From NCBI GenBank assembly GCA_003427395.1, contig BFEA01000072.1:3029979-3093978 (forward strand): 64,000 nt of DNA. The letters run 5' to 3'. The notes under the pieces were generated by a model that worked only from the letters and a program-made list of their open reading frames with translations, had not been told where the DNA came from and made no database searches. A program made the translations under genes and the position numbers. The DNA comes from Chara braunii (Eukaryota; Streptophyta; Charophyceae; Charales; Characeae). This document shows, one piece after another, positions 1 to 11,504 of this stretch. The stretch's first letter is position 1; every line of letters starts with the position of its first letter.

Positions 1-272
1 GATCCCTCTCCGCGGCCGGCCAAAACGGTCCCAGTCCTCTGGGCGACCAGAAATGACGGTCTCTAGTTGTGCTCAGTGCACCCATCCATCTTGCTGTCTT
101 TGGGGGTTACTCTTAAAATCTAGTGCGTCCAGAATCAAAGGTACCCTGAGTTCTCATAATTCCTGCAGCCCGGTCATCCCAAAGCACTGTCAAAACGCGG
201 ACTTAACCCTGAGCCTAAACCCCTAAACTGCCGTTTTCAGGCGGCGCACTACTTGTGGCCGCCTGACAACGG

Positions 273-975
273 TTGCGCCCAGACACTCCTTGTCCCGCGC
301 TTGACGACTGGATCACCCACATGGTCGCGATTATGAAGCGTGCACATGAGAGTCTAGCCAACTCTCAGACTCGCATGATCGCACGAGCGAACGGATCACG
401 AATGGATCATCCATTCAAAGTCGGTAACGATATACTCGTCGACGCACGCCACTTGCAGCTCGAAGCAGATGCGCTTCGCAAGTTCAGGCGTCTCTTCTTC
501 GGTTGATGCCTCATCCTTCAGGCCGTCGGTTCTGATACTGCTGCTAGTCCGGTCAGCTTCTGTGTGAAGCCACCTGATTACCTTCGCCAGGCTCGCGTAC
601 ATGATGTTTACCACGTCTCCTTATTTCGTCCTTATCGCAGACCGTCCGAGAGTTTCGCCGGACGCCCTTATGATCACCCTCCACCTATCATTGTGGACGG
701 TCACGAGGAGTTCATCGTTTCTGACATCGTATCTTGCCGAGTTACGGATGATACCCCTCCACGAATCGAATACCTTGTGCGTTGGAAGGGCTATTGATGA
801 GGAGGCTACTTGGGAGCCCCTCGAGCAGTTGGAGCACGTCCGGATGTTGCTGCGTGCATATGACCGTGCTCGCCTTGCTGAGACATCTGCTCTTACTCAG
901 CCGACTGACCATTTTCCTCCTCCTCCGGCTGAAGATATTGCTGAGGACGAGCCCGCTACCTCTGAGGCCGTTCTT
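273..975 (+). pseudogene. 3' end of chromovirus (Ty3/gypsy) pol: integrase C-terminus plus chromodomain
   Basis: Decayed end of a gypsy integrase. The part at about 300-505 reads like the region leading into the GPY/F module (FKVGNDILVDARHL, then a KFRRLFFG tail). The part at 564-797 contains VYHVSLFRPYR, then PPPIIVDGHEEF and YLVRWKGY, the signature of the chromodomain that chromoviruses carry at the integrase C-terminus. The chromodomain continues as DEEATWEPLEQLEHV in another frame, so a small indel near 795 breaks it. In this family the chromodomain is thought to steer integration to marked chromatin. No complete pol or LTR is visible; upstream parts lie outside the window. Family assignment is secure; the copy is dead. 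Confidence 0.85.
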
Positions 976-2330
976 TAGCAGCAGACGGACACCTCCAAGC
1001 GTCCACATCGCACTCGTCGACGCCCTCGGCAACTGACACTCTGATCACCTACCTTCTCCCTATTGACTCACACTTTCAGGTACTCCATCATCAACTTTTT
1101 GCGGCTCTGCTTCGACATCAACTCGACTCCTACTTCATTGACGTCATCGAGCACTTCAACGACTTCAGCTACCTTCTCGACTTCAACTACCTTCTCGACT
1201 TCAGCTACCTGATCTACTTCATCTACTTTGGACGTGACTCCCTCACGCCACCACCCTACCCTGTGTATCCCCTTGCATCTGTAGCATGATGGTTCTCACT
1301 TAGTTGGGTCTCTCTAATTTGGGCTCGCCCTTGGTATCGCAAAGGCATTGGGACCGTAGCGTTATCTTGGCTTCTCTGCTCCCAAATCTAGCTCCCTCCC
1401 CAGTCGGTGAGTTGTGTGCATGTTTCCCTCACCCACTGCCCTCATCACCCTAGTGTCGACTCTTGCATGCCTTCAGTTAGGCATATCTCCACCCTATTCC
1501 AGACTCTTTTTTTCATGGTCGACCGTTCATGGTGTCACTCTTTTGTCGAGCATTACCCGCCTTAATTGTCTATCTATTAGGGTCGTTGGTTTTGTTTCGT
1601 TACCACTCCCTCACCCTGAGCCTAATGACCTACCCCACCTCTTGTGTGACTGCCCTTAGGAGTTCCGATTCTTAGGTTGCATTCACCCCCTCTGAGACCA
1701 TCCCACTATTACTGGTTCAGCGACATGACATTACTTGTGACATATTGCTCTTTTTCCTTTCAGCAGTGAGGTCATTGCTTCCAGGACTTTAGGATTGTAT
1801 CATGCTACATTTCATTTTTTGCTGATAATTAGGATGTGTATACCATACATTTTCTTTTCATTTGATATTATGTAGCTTAGGCTACATCCCATGAATTCTG
1901 CATGGACCTTGCTCCACATTGTAGATATCTCAACTTTCTTTATTGCAGAGTTCCGCCGCTTTTGCAAATAGCGTGTTTATAACTTTTCGATCCACTACAG
2001 GTCTGAGGATCGTGCAGTGGACCTTCATCTGCCCAGGCCTACAGCCAGGGCCTATTGGGCTATTTGTCTGTTTGGCCTGTGGGACCAGGTCGTGGCCTGA
2101 CCCCACATGTCGTGTGTTGTTACAGTACATTCCTGCTCGATAACACTGTCGGTACCAGTCCCGTCAGTCCGCTGGGGGTATACCCCAGCTGCAGTATGTT
2201 TTGTGCTCATTCTTCATTTGCACACTTGGCAGTACGTGCGTATTGAGTCTGCGTTGGAGCTGTATTGTCCCTTCCATCTCCATCTCCATCTTCTCCATCC
2301 TCATCCCCTTCGTCTTGATCCTGACAAACC
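976..2330. other. Non-coding stretch downstream of the chromovirus remnant
   Basis: I see no gene here. It holds a short 18-bp tandem repeat (about 1161-1230) and a pyrimidine-rich run (about 2270-2320). It may include the 3' untranslated part or an LTR of the chromovirus remnant, but I could not identify LTR ends. Confidence 0.5.
1161..1230 (+). repeat. 18-bp tandem repeat, about 4 units
   Basis: Imperfect copies of GACTTCAGCTACCTTCTC follow each other directly. The unit is a multiple of three and lies just after the chromodomain, so it may once have been part of a coding tail. Confidence 0.7.
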
Positions 2331-2352
2331 GCCATCCCGACGGGTCCGTCAC

Positions 2353-2540
2353 ACATTGTGTGATGGGGCAGAGGTTTATCCAAAGGACGGACTCAACAAT
2401 AGCGATTGATATTATCAAGAAGCACCAACAGATTGATGTTATTGTTGTAGGTGCATAACTCTCATATGAACCTATTTCTTTATACGTGAGAACATTCTTA
2501 CCAATAACCGTGTCGACGACCTAAGCTGGTTCGAGTAGGG
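2353..2540 (+). pseudogene. RNase H C-terminal fragment of gypsy pol (copy 1)
   Basis: The reading frame gives CVMGQRFIQRTD followed later by LTNNRVDDLSWFE. This corresponds to the RNase H stretch with a TD before the connection region, and to the tail that in gypsy elements ends in a 'N-x-V-A-D-A-L-S-R' motif. Copy 2 has the clearer form IPTNKNRVDGLSRLE. The catalytic N-terminal part of RNase H is absent. Confidence 0.6.
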
Positions 2541-2945
2541 TTAAGTGAATGAAGAAACACTAGAGGAGGATCGGGTCGACAGCCTAAGCTATGTATAGTC
2601 GGCTTAAGTGAATGAAGAAACAATGGAGCAGGCATAGTTCGTCGACGATTTCTTTATAGAAAAAAAGGGTGGCGGCTTGCCTCCGACCCCGAACTACTAC
2701 GCGACATCGACCATGGTCATTCGAAGAGAAAATTGATGGGGTGCGAAGGAAAACCCCTAACCATACTGCCTCATAACCCGAGAAGATGGAGGGAAGGAAT
2801 AGTATGGATTAGTGAAATGGGCAACCGTCACTGCCCATGAGTTAGTTCAGATCTCAAGAATGGTTATGTGTCGAATCCATGAGCTAGTTTTGGGAGAGGA
2901 ACTGAATGGCCACGGACAAGGAGGAAGCCAAGAGAGACAACTCCA

Positions 2946-3300
2946 CACAAGCGGTTATCGAATACTAGCTGAAAATTCAGGAATGAAAATTATGAAGTGA
3001 GAGTTTTTGGCAGTCTGAAAATCCTGAACGGTCCTGAAGTGGTGAAAAGTCCGAAGACCAAGAAAACCATCCTTCACCACTTGACGATGTAGTTTGCCTA
3101 AACATGTGGTTTTCAGGGTCTTCGGAGCTTTCACCACTTCAGGATCATTCAGGATTTCAGACTTGAATGGTCCTAAAGTGGTGAAAGGTCCGAAGACCAT
3201 GAAAACCACAAGTTTAGGCAGGTTGCATCCTGAAATGGTGAATGGTGTCCTGAAGTGGTGATGAAAAATACGACTGTTGTTAACCTTCTGTCCATCTCCA
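2946..3300. mobile_element. 355-bp foldback (MITE-like) insertion with CTCCA target duplication
   Basis: Present in copy 1 and absent at the matching point of copy 2. It is flanked by CTCCA at 2941-2945 and again at 3296-3300, consistent with a 5-bp target-site duplication. Inside, an arm at about 3012-3070 (GGTCCTGAAGTGGTGAAAAG...) is the reverse complement of 3107-3165, and a third related copy of the arm lies at 3166-3230. No ORF, so it would be non-autonomous. Confidence 0.75.
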
Positions 3301-4350
3301 GGAGAAAAAAAAATGATCAGGAGTATAGGTGCATTGAAACGGTAATGAAGAGAAATCAACTTGATGAACCTTATTACACGAGGATTAGGAGGACCTTTAC
3401 ACTAAGCACGGATCACATTTTTGTGGATGTCTATGAAGGATTGTTGTCATTAGGAGTCCTATATGGCAAGCAGAGGTAGTTTAAGGTGATTGTTGCAATG
3501 CATGAGGATCAAGCAGATGGTCACACGTGCTGATACGACACATTACAAGATGTAACAGTTGTATCATGTGAATGACCTGATAGATATGGTCATACGTTAT
3601 TGTAAATTTTGTGAAGCATGTCACAAAAGGTCCTCTTTGGGGTTGATTGAGCCACTATATCCTTATGGGTTTTATTAAACCTCGAAGTGAATTTAATATG
3701 AATCTCGTCACTATATCACCTAAAAAGGATGGGATGAGACATATCATAAACATGCGGGATAACATGTCAGGATAGGGGAAAGTCGAGGTCATCCGAAAGA
3801 AATTTGCAAGAGTTATGGTTGCCTGGACTGAGGAGAACATCATGTCACTTCATACGAGATATGGTCGTTGATTAAAGGACCGAATTCAAGAACGAGTTTT
3901 TCATGAATTTTGGACTCACGCTTAAGATTTACGGTCAAAAGTAGGTTTGTGACACTATAGCATCCTCAAGCAAACACACATGGTGAGTTATCTCACAAGA
4001 CGTTGAAGGATGCAATATCTATATGGCGTCAAGTTAACCCATTAAACTGACCACCTCTCGTAAGAGTTAGGGTGTATGTTGATAATTTGACGATTAAGCG
4101 CACTACAGGGTATGTGACTATTACGCTTTGATATAAAAGCAAACACATATGTAGAGACATCTCACATGATATTAAAGGATGCGATATCTGAGTGGTGTCA
4201 AGGTAACCCAACAAGATAGTCGTTTTTCCTAAGAGTTACAATGTACACTGATAATGTGACGATTAAGAGTACTGCAAGGTACACGCCTATTATGCTTCGG
4301 GAATGGATGGTATGCTACTTCTCCTATTGAGAACATTATCGAAACATGAA
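3301..4350 (+). pseudogene. Integrase (zinc-binding domain and core) of gypsy element, copy 1
   Basis: Zinc-binding region: H and C pairs in MHEDQADGHTC and YCKFCEACHK. Core: FNMNLVTISPKKDGMRHIIN and a following MRDNMSG correspond to the first catalytic strand region. RTEFKNEFFMNFG matches the segment after the second catalytic Asp. PQANTHGELSHKTLKDAIS matches the 'HPQANG.VER' helix with the third acidic residue. Reading frames change several times and stops are frequent. A 169-bp internal duplication repeats the region after the core (3971 and 4140 onward). Both copies share this, so it predates their separation. Confidence 0.7.
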
Positions 4351-4399
4351 CCTAAAAGGGATAGAAAACGTTGTACACTGCTGAGAAGTTGTTGCGACT

Positions 4400-4700
4400 A
4401 AGAGTCGGATAGATTAAGGAGGTTAATGAGGTTATAATCGATGTCATGAAAATGATGACATGCAACAAGTTGTCTGACTACACAAGACGGAAAAGCAAGA
4501 CGACCATTATAAAAAAAAAAATTCAGGGTGGGAAACTATACATTTTAATGATGCATCTTATGAGACTCAATGGACCAAGAGATCACAAGCCATGTGGATG
4601 ACAACGTTCAAGGTCGTCAAAAAAGTGGAAGGGAAAACCTGTGAGTTGGTTGAGATGAATATAAAAAAATCCCATGTGATTATATATAGTTCTAGACTTC
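4400..4700 (+). pseudogene. Integrase C-terminal (GPY/F-like) remnant, copy 1
   Basis: Homologous to the better preserved ORF at 7867-8073 in copy 2. The frame here is broken by indels and an A-run at about 4510. The region after 'ATGTGGATGACAACG' corresponds to the 'W-x-G-P-F-x-I-V' motif of gypsy integrase ends. Confidence 0.5.
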
Positions 4701-4924
4701 AAAAGTTTATTCTTAAGAATGTTGATTTAATCCCAAGCTCGAGCAGGAGGTTGTGACATGGCGTGTGAGGCACTTGTTGTGGACAATAATGATTAACAGT
4801 TGGCTCAACATGATGAATGTTTTCTATTTCAAAGACTGACCGGTTATGTTTGAATTGCCAGATCAGTTATGTGCGGCTTCAAAGATGGCTCGACTCTTTT
4901 GTGAAGTCCAAATCAGTCTTGGTA

Positions 4925-5400
4925 TTATGAGGGGTAAATTTTAGATATTGTTATACCCAGTTCTCCCAGAGATTTTACTGATAATGTCAAACGTAGATTT
5001 CACATGTTTGTTTGACACAGTTAGTCCTAAAGGTATTGCTATCAGAGGTAAACTTCATATGCATATTGGACCTACTTTGGTCCCAAAGATATTGCCAACA
5101 TTATTAGGGAAAATTTTAAATGTCAAGCGTACCCAATTTGGTCTAAAGATATTGTTACCAGATGTACATTGCAGATGCTTGTTAAACCAAGTTCGGTCTC
5201 AACGATTTTGTTGATAGCAAATTTCGTATGTTTGTTGTGCCATGTTCAGTCCATGAGATTTTCTTCCTGGCACTGATGGGCAAATTTCATACGTCTCTTA
5301 TACCCAGTCTCGTCACATAGATTTTTGTTGGCATTCAAGGGGAAATTCAAATGTTTGTTGGGCCCAGACTTAGTCCTCATTTATTGTTAATGTTACGGTT
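4925..5400 (+). repeat. ~60-bp minisatellite, about 8 diverged units (copy 1)
   Basis: Successive units begin like AAATTTCATATGTTTGTTGG, then a CCCAGTTTGGTC-like block, then AAAGATTTTGTTG and a short AGGGG-like end. The array lies between integrase and the polypurine tract, in what should be the 3' untranslated part of the element. The same array is present in copy 2. Confidence 0.7.
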
Positions 5401-5611
5401 ATCTGTCTTGTCACTCATCAATGTCGTGAGGCTTTGCCTGGGAGATTGAAAACATGTTCATGGGATTTTGGTTATTTCTTTTGATTGGGTTTTACTACTA
5501 TGAATATCAGTATGCGGTACAATGACGGTGGGGTAATAAATATGAAATTTGTTTTCTCCTTGCATGAGTCGGTACTTGGTTTATGGGATTATCATTTTCG
5601 CACTGTTAAGT

Positions 5612-5620
5612 AAGGGAGGA
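5612..5620 (+). other. Candidate polypurine tract, copy 1
   Basis: AAGGGAGGA, followed by TCATCTAACATC. The same tract and flank occur in copy 2 at 9042-9050, at the expected place downstream of integrase. I could not fix the LTR start. Confidence 0.5.
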
Positions 5621-6141
5621 TCATCTAACATCGTTTAACATATGTCGACTAACCTAGGCGGGAGATCCATAGTTCAATGATGCATCCCAGATTCCAAGTG
5701 GTGGACTCAACATCGAGGTAATAGGGTTATCTCAACAGGTGGACCATCATGATTGGGCGCCGCCAAGGGTCTGCGGGTTCTAGCAAATCTTAATACCTAG
5801 ATTCGTTAGAATAGTGAAACCTTCAAGAAGGATAGTGAGCTAAAAAGTCAGTTTCGCTTGGCCCGAAAGGAGAGAGATGCCCATACAAGCAATCCAAGAT
5901 AAATTTAAGGACGGCGGAGTTGTCCTAGAGATTTCTTACTTTACTAAGAAAGTATAAAGATCATTCATCATTGAAGCATGTACTGGACGTATTGTATTAG
6001 GCAGAGTGTTTGTACAGATGGTTGAGAGTAAACAAATGGGTCGTTAAGGTTTAAAATTTGAACTCTCAAATCCGTATACAGGGATTAGAATAAGTTTAGG
6101 GAGCAACATTAAGCCATTTTGCATTATCTACAAGTGTTTAG

Positions 6142-6335
6142 ACATTGTGTGATGGGGCATAGGTTTATCCAAAGGACGAACTTAGCAATAGTGATTGATG
6201 CTATCAAGAAGCATCTGATTCAGCAGACTTATGTTACTGTCTCTGGTCAGATAACTCCCGTATGGACCTATTTCTTTATACTTGAGAACATTCCTACTAA
6301 CAAGAACAGGGTCGACGGCCTAAGTCGGCTTGAGT
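6142..6335 (+). pseudogene. RNase H C-terminal fragment of gypsy pol (copy 2)
   Basis: One open frame holds CVMGHRFIQRTNLAIVIDAI, a PVWTYFFILENI block and IPTNKNRVDGLSRLE. The last two match the RNase H end and the 'N-x-V-A-D-A-L-S-R' tail that precedes integrase in gypsy pol. The rest of RNase H and all of RT are missing. Confidence 0.65.
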
Positions 6336-6744
6336 AGTGTTAAGTGAATAAAAAAACACTAGAGGAGGATCGGGTCGATGGCCTAAGCCAAATGCAGTCG
6401 GGAATGAAGAAAGACTGGAGGAGGCGTTCATCGTAGACGATTCACTTACAAAAGAAAACGGTGAGGGATTGTCTTCGTCCCCGAACTGCCACGCGGCATC
6501 GACCATAGCCATTTGAAGAGAAAATTGATGGGGAGAGAAGGAAAACCCCTACCCGCACTGCCTCATAACCCGAGAAGATGGAGGGAAGGAATTGTATGGA
6601 TTAGTGAAATTGGCAACGGTCACTGCCCACAAGTTAGCTCAGATCTCAAGAACGGCTATATGTCGAATCCATGAGCTAAATTTGGGAAAGGAACTAAATG
6701 ACAACGGACAATGAGGAAACCAAGAGAGACAACTCCAAGGAAAA

Positions 6745-7775
6745 ATAAAATGATCAGGAGTATAGGTGGATTGGAATGGTAATGAAGAAAAATCAATTGA
6801 TGAACCTTATTATAAGAGAATTACGATGACCTTTACACTAAGCACAGATCACGTTTTTATGGATGTCAAGGAAGGATTGTTGTCACTAAGAGTCCTGTGT
6901 GGCAAGCAGAGGTGGTTTGAGGTGATTGCTACAATGCATGAGGATCAAGCAGATGGTCACACGTGCTGATACGATACATTACAAGGCGAAACAGTTGTAT
7001 CATGTGAATGATATGAATAATATGGTCATACGTTATTGTAAATTTTGTGAAGCATGTCAGAAAAATGTTCTCTTTAAGGTTGATCGAGCCACTATATCCT
7101 GATGTTTTTTGTTGAACCGCGAAGTGAATTTAATATGAATCTTATCACTATATCACCTAAAAAGGATGAGATGAAATGTATCATAAACATGCAGGATAAC
7201 ATGTCAGGATAGGGTGAAGCGAACGTCTTCCGGAAGAAACTTGCAAGAGTTATAGCTGACTGGATTGAGGAGAGCATCAAGAGTCACTTCATACGTAAAG
7301 AACTGAATTCAAGAATGACTTTATCATGAATTGTGCACTCATGTTAAGACTTAGGGTTTAAATATAGTTTGTAACATCATATCATCCTCAAGCAAACGCA
7401 TATATTGAGTTATCTCACAAGACGTTGAAGGATGCAATATTTATATGGCGTCAAGGTAACACATTAAACTAGCCGCCTTTCCTAAGAATTAGGGTGTATG
7501 TTGATAATTTGACGATTAAGAGCACTACAGGGTATATGCATACTACGCTTGGATATAAAAGCAAACGTATATGTAGAGAAATCTCATATGATATTAAAGG
7601 ATGCGATATCTAAGTGGTGTCAAGGTAACCGAAGAAACTAGTCGTCTTTCTTGAGAGTTACAGTGTACATTGATAATGTGATCATTAAGAGCACTACATG
7701 GTATGCGCCTATTATGCTTCGACATGGATGGTATATTACTTCTCCTATTGAGAATATTATCGAGAGATAAACCAA
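6745..7775 (+). pseudogene. Integrase of gypsy element, copy 2
   Basis: Zinc-binding part around 6900-7060 (MHEDQADGHTC, then YCKFCEACQK). Core around 7130-7450, with TSYHPQANAYIELSHKTL better kept than in copy 1, followed by KDAIFIW. A second, 169-bp shifted copy of the segment starts at 7562 and runs into YTVTL/DNVIIK-type sequence and TSPIENII, which matches the gypsy region after the core. Many stops; not functional. Confidence 0.7.
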
Positions 7776-7866
7776 CAAGGGACAAAAAACGTTGTATACT
7801 ACTAAGAAGTTTTTGAGACTAAGAGTCAGATAAATTAAGGAGGTCGATGAGGCCTTAATTGAGGTC

Positions 7867-8073
7867 ATGAAAATGATGTCCGGAAGCATGTTATATGACC
7901 ACACAAGAGAAAGTAACAACGACGTCCATCAGAAAAAAAAAACTTCAGGGTGGGATACTATACATTTTAATGATGCATCTTATGAGACTGGATGGACCAA
8001 GAGATTACATGCCATGTGGATAACACCGTTCAATATCGTTAGAAAGTGGAAGGGAAAACCTGTGAGTGGTTAA
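7867..8073 (+). pseudogene. Integrase C-terminal GPY/F-like module, copy 2
   Basis: A 68-codon open stretch with LYDHTRESNN, then GWTKRLHAMWITPFNIVRKW. The 'K-L-x-x-x-W-x-G-P-F-x-I-V' pattern of gypsy integrase ends is recognisable, with T in place of the usual G. The frame stops just before a part that still shows VYGSRxQ-like similarity in another frame. Confidence 0.6.
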
Positions 8074-8344
8074 GGTGAATAGAAAGAAATATCATATGAT
8101 TATATACGGTTCTAGACACCAAAAATTTATACTCAAGAATATTGATTTAATCTCAAGACCAAGCAGGATGCTGTGACGTGGTATTCGAGTCACCTGATGT
8201 GGACTATAATGGTCACCAATTGGCTCAATTGGATGCATGTTTTCTACTTCAGAGATTGATCGATTATGTTTCAACTGCCAGATTAGCTATGTGCAACTTC
8301 AAAGATGGCTCGACTCTTTTGTGAAGTCTAAGTCAGTCTTGGCA

Positions 8345-8790
8345 TTATGAGGGGTAAATTTTAGATGTTGTCGTAACCAAGTGGTCCCAAAGATTTTGCC
8401 GACACTATCAAAGGTAAATTTCATATATTTATTCGATCCGGTGTCCTAAATATCTTTTTATCGGAGGTAAACTTCATATACATATTGGACTCAATTTGGT
8501 CTCAAATATATTGTCAACATTATGAAGGGCAAATTTCAGATGTCAAGCGTATCCAGTTTGGTCTAAAGATATTGCTACCAGGCGTATATTGCAGATGCTT
8601 GTTGGACCTAGTTCGGTCACAAAGATTTTGTTGATAGCAGATTTTGTATGTTGTCATGCCCAGATTGGTCCAGGAGATTTTCTTGCTAGCATTCAGAGCA
8701 AATTTTGACGCGTCTCCTTGACCCGGTCTTGTCACATAGATTTTTGTTGGTATTTAAGGGGAGATTCAAATGTTTGTCAGGCCGAGACTT
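8345..8790 (+). repeat. ~60-bp minisatellite, about 7-8 diverged units (copy 2)
   Basis: Same units and same position as 4925-5400. Individual units align better between the two copies than with their neighbours, so the array existed before the element was duplicated or transposed. Confidence 0.7.
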
Positions 8791-9041
8791 AGTCCTCAGT
8801 TATTGTTAATATTACGGTTAAGTTATCTAGCTTCAAGTTGTCAATTATCAATGTTTTGGGGTTTTGGTTGAGGGATTGGAAGCATATTTATGGGATTTTG
8901 GTTATTTCTGTTGATTAGGTTTTATTGCTATGAATATCGGTGTGCAGTAGAATGAATGTGGGGTAATAAAAATGAACTTTGTTTTCTCCTTGCATGAGTC
9001 AATGCTTGGTTGATGGGATTATCCTCTTCGCACTGTTAAGT

Positions 9042-9050
9042 AAGGGAGGA
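9042..9050 (+). other. Candidate polypurine tract, copy 2
   Basis: AAGGGAGGA followed by TCATCTAGCATC, matching copy 1 at 5612-5620. Confidence 0.5.
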
Positions 9051-9195
9051 TCATCTAGCATCATTTAACGTATGTTGACTAACGTAAGCGGGTGATTCAT
9101 GGTCAAATGATACATTCCAGTGGTGGGTTCAACATCAAGGTAATGGGGTTGTCTTGTAAGGGTGGGCCATTATGATTGGGCGTCGGCAAGACCCG

Positions 9196-11440
9196 GAAGG
9201 TGAGGTGTTTAGCAATTTACCGCAATTGGTGGGGTGATTTGTCTGGGCATATGTGGTAGGCTGAATCACTCAGCATCACAATAGACTGAGGGTAGTTGCC
9301 TTCTCCGTGCTAATAAAGGGTGTCGCTACTACAACAACCACATTTTTGCGAAGGTTCATCATCGGGGAACTGGGGTCTCACTTGCAGTGTCAACATTTTG
9401 TATCGTCTTCGGTTGTGCCCCTTGAGCAAGGGACGCCCTCGAGTTGCTAAGGAAGCGACCTGGTCCACTTCCTGGAAGAATGGGGCCTCTAGAGCCCCCC
9501 ACTCCCAATCCGACCTTGTGTGACATAGGGGGCAGAGTTTTGTTGACATCTGGGTCGGGGTATTTTTTTATAGGACACTCCTTGACAAAGTATCAGGCCC
9601 TGGAAAATCAAAGCCCAACTGACAACAACCATCATGATGGTTTTTTTCAGCTTCCCAGGCCTCTATCGTAAAGTTGAAAGAATAGGCTCATTTCTGGATT
9701 CACCAGTGTTAGGCCAACATTGGTTGGGGCAGCCAAGTTCATGTGCCCCCGAACGAAATCCAAAATATTATAAGATGAAGGGTACGCACAAAGAATTCCA
9801 GGACAAGAAGTGTTAGGTACGACCAAAGGTCAACGGAAGGGTCTCCTCATATGCTAGCACTTTTATGGTAAGTCTACGTTGAAGTAGCGGGTCCCTAAAC
9901 CGGTTTCGAGCTATGTATGGGTCGGATGTGTGCTATAGAGCCAAGACTGAGAATCTGGATACTGATTTTGTATAAATGGTTGCATCAATAAAGGAGCCTT
10001 CCAAGTTAAACACGGACACCCTCAGAAGACCTAAGGATAAGACTTCGAGGATGGTTGCAGAAGGGGAGTTCGGCAGGGATCCTCAGGGAGAGACCAATTT
10101 CTTGTTCTTTTTTTCTATAACTGATTTCTGTTTTGCAAGTAGCCTCTTCACCAGATAAAGCCCAAGGGGTTTGGTATGCTCCAACAATGAAAGACGTTGA
10201 GCGACTTTTCGATCAGAATGGGGTTTGCTATACCCCCCAATAAACTTCGTTGGCCAAGTAGCCAAAATGCAGTGACTCCACATATGGTAACTGGCCCTCG
10301 AAGTTCATCCACTTGTGCTCTGATCGTGACTAAGATCTCTGAGAGACTGCACTAGCACATAGGTGCGGGAATGAGCTGAGGAAATTTTCACTGGTCAGGC
10401 ACGTAGAATAAGACTAAGACGTGGACCATTGGATTTAGCTAAGAGGGACTTGATATGAGGGCATGTCTGTCTGAGCTCTATAAAAATGAGATGGGAACCG
10501 CAATTGGACACTAATGCACCCTTGTGCTTGAACCGCCAATATAAGGCCCCAGCCTTGCAAAAAAGAAACTCGTCGCCTATCCAAAAACGTCGACGCTAGC
10601 TCGCCATCGATAAAAGCAATCGGTGGTCGGGGTCTCTTTTCGGCCTCTGACACGACCCCGCGACCGATGTGAGGCATGTATTGGTAGTTTAAATTGTGCA
10701 TACAATGTAGAATCATGGGTGCATTGCCAAGGATTGACATAGCTAATCCTTCTTAGATTTTGATTGTGGCTTGGACCAGAGGTTCATGCCTCATTGAGTG
10801 AGCACTCAAGCCATGTTAATTTAGGGCGAGCACCCCATTGGCTTAGTATTATTCTATATAATACCATGTGTATTTAGTAAGAGACAAACCTGCACATTTT
10901 GCCTGGCATATAAAGAATAACTCGAGCATGATGCACAAGCAATGGTTTGATGGCGCCGCTTCATGAATGGGCAGATCAGGCACCACCGGTGGTAGCGGAA
11001 GCGCAAGGCGAGGTGGCTGAAGGAGGACAGTCAGTTGATGAGGGTGAGGTGGGGACAAAGAGGATAGAGTGTAAGGAGACGGATATGAGTGAGGAGAGGA
11101 GCGACGTAGTGCTGCTCGTACTTGTAGACATAGTACGCCATCCTCCCCCGGTGATGGTGTGCTCTCGCGCCAGTCGTCTTGACGACCGTGCATCCTCACC
11201 CCTTCCCACAACCTTTTCTTCCTCCTCCTTTTCCTCTTACTGTTTCTCTCTTTCTCTCCTCGTATTGACAAGTCTGTCTGCCGCCTTTCCCTGGCAATGC
11301 TGGCATCAACCACTTCCCCTTCCAACACCTCAACCGCGTGTCTTCGGAGGCCTGATGGCAAGAAAGCGAATGAGGTCGCTTGGCCACGACTAGCAAATAA
11401 AAGCTATGGTGGGCGGGATGTGAAGGAGGATGCATGTGTT
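9196..11440. other. Unassigned stretch, no supported gene
   Basis: Open frames of 60-170 codons exist (the longest on the minus strand at 10849-11361), but they overlap open frames on the other strand, are rich in simple charged or Ser/Pro runs, and show no recognisable domain. I cannot support a gene. Confidence 0.4.
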
Positions 11441-11504
11441 GTATTCAAGTTCTCAAAAAAAAAAGGTTTTCAGAAAGTTAGACACTTTTCTTCAAATACA
11501 AGGG

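Larger units (their letters stand above)
2330..5770 (+). mobile_element. Gypsy-like retroelement 3' half, copy 1
   Basis: First of two same-strand, diverged copies of one element. Order: RNase H tail, unassigned spacer, integrase zinc-binding and core, GPY/F-like end, ~60-bp minisatellite, polypurine tract, then about 150 bp still shared with copy 2. The RNase H start is offset 3789 bp from copy 2 and the PPT 3430 bp; the difference is almost exactly the 355-bp insertion at 2946-3300. Gag, protease and RT are not visible. All coding parts carry stops. Confidence 0.75.
6135..9195 (+). mobile_element. Gypsy-like retroelement 3' half, copy 2
   Basis: Second copy of the element at 2330-5770, same strand and order, without the foldback insertion. 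Its ORFs are slightly longer than in copy 1. It ends in the same PPT-like tract, after which homology continues to about 9195. Between the copies (5770-6135) I see no shared sequence and no gene. Confidence 0.75.

Noticed and set aside
195-235. Telomere-like CCCTAAA words
   Set aside because: Only two or three degenerate words, no array.
10849-11361. 170-codon minus-strand frame
   Set aside because: Overlaps an equally open plus-strand frame, is rich in simple Arg/Lys and Ser/Pro runs, and has no recognisable domain.
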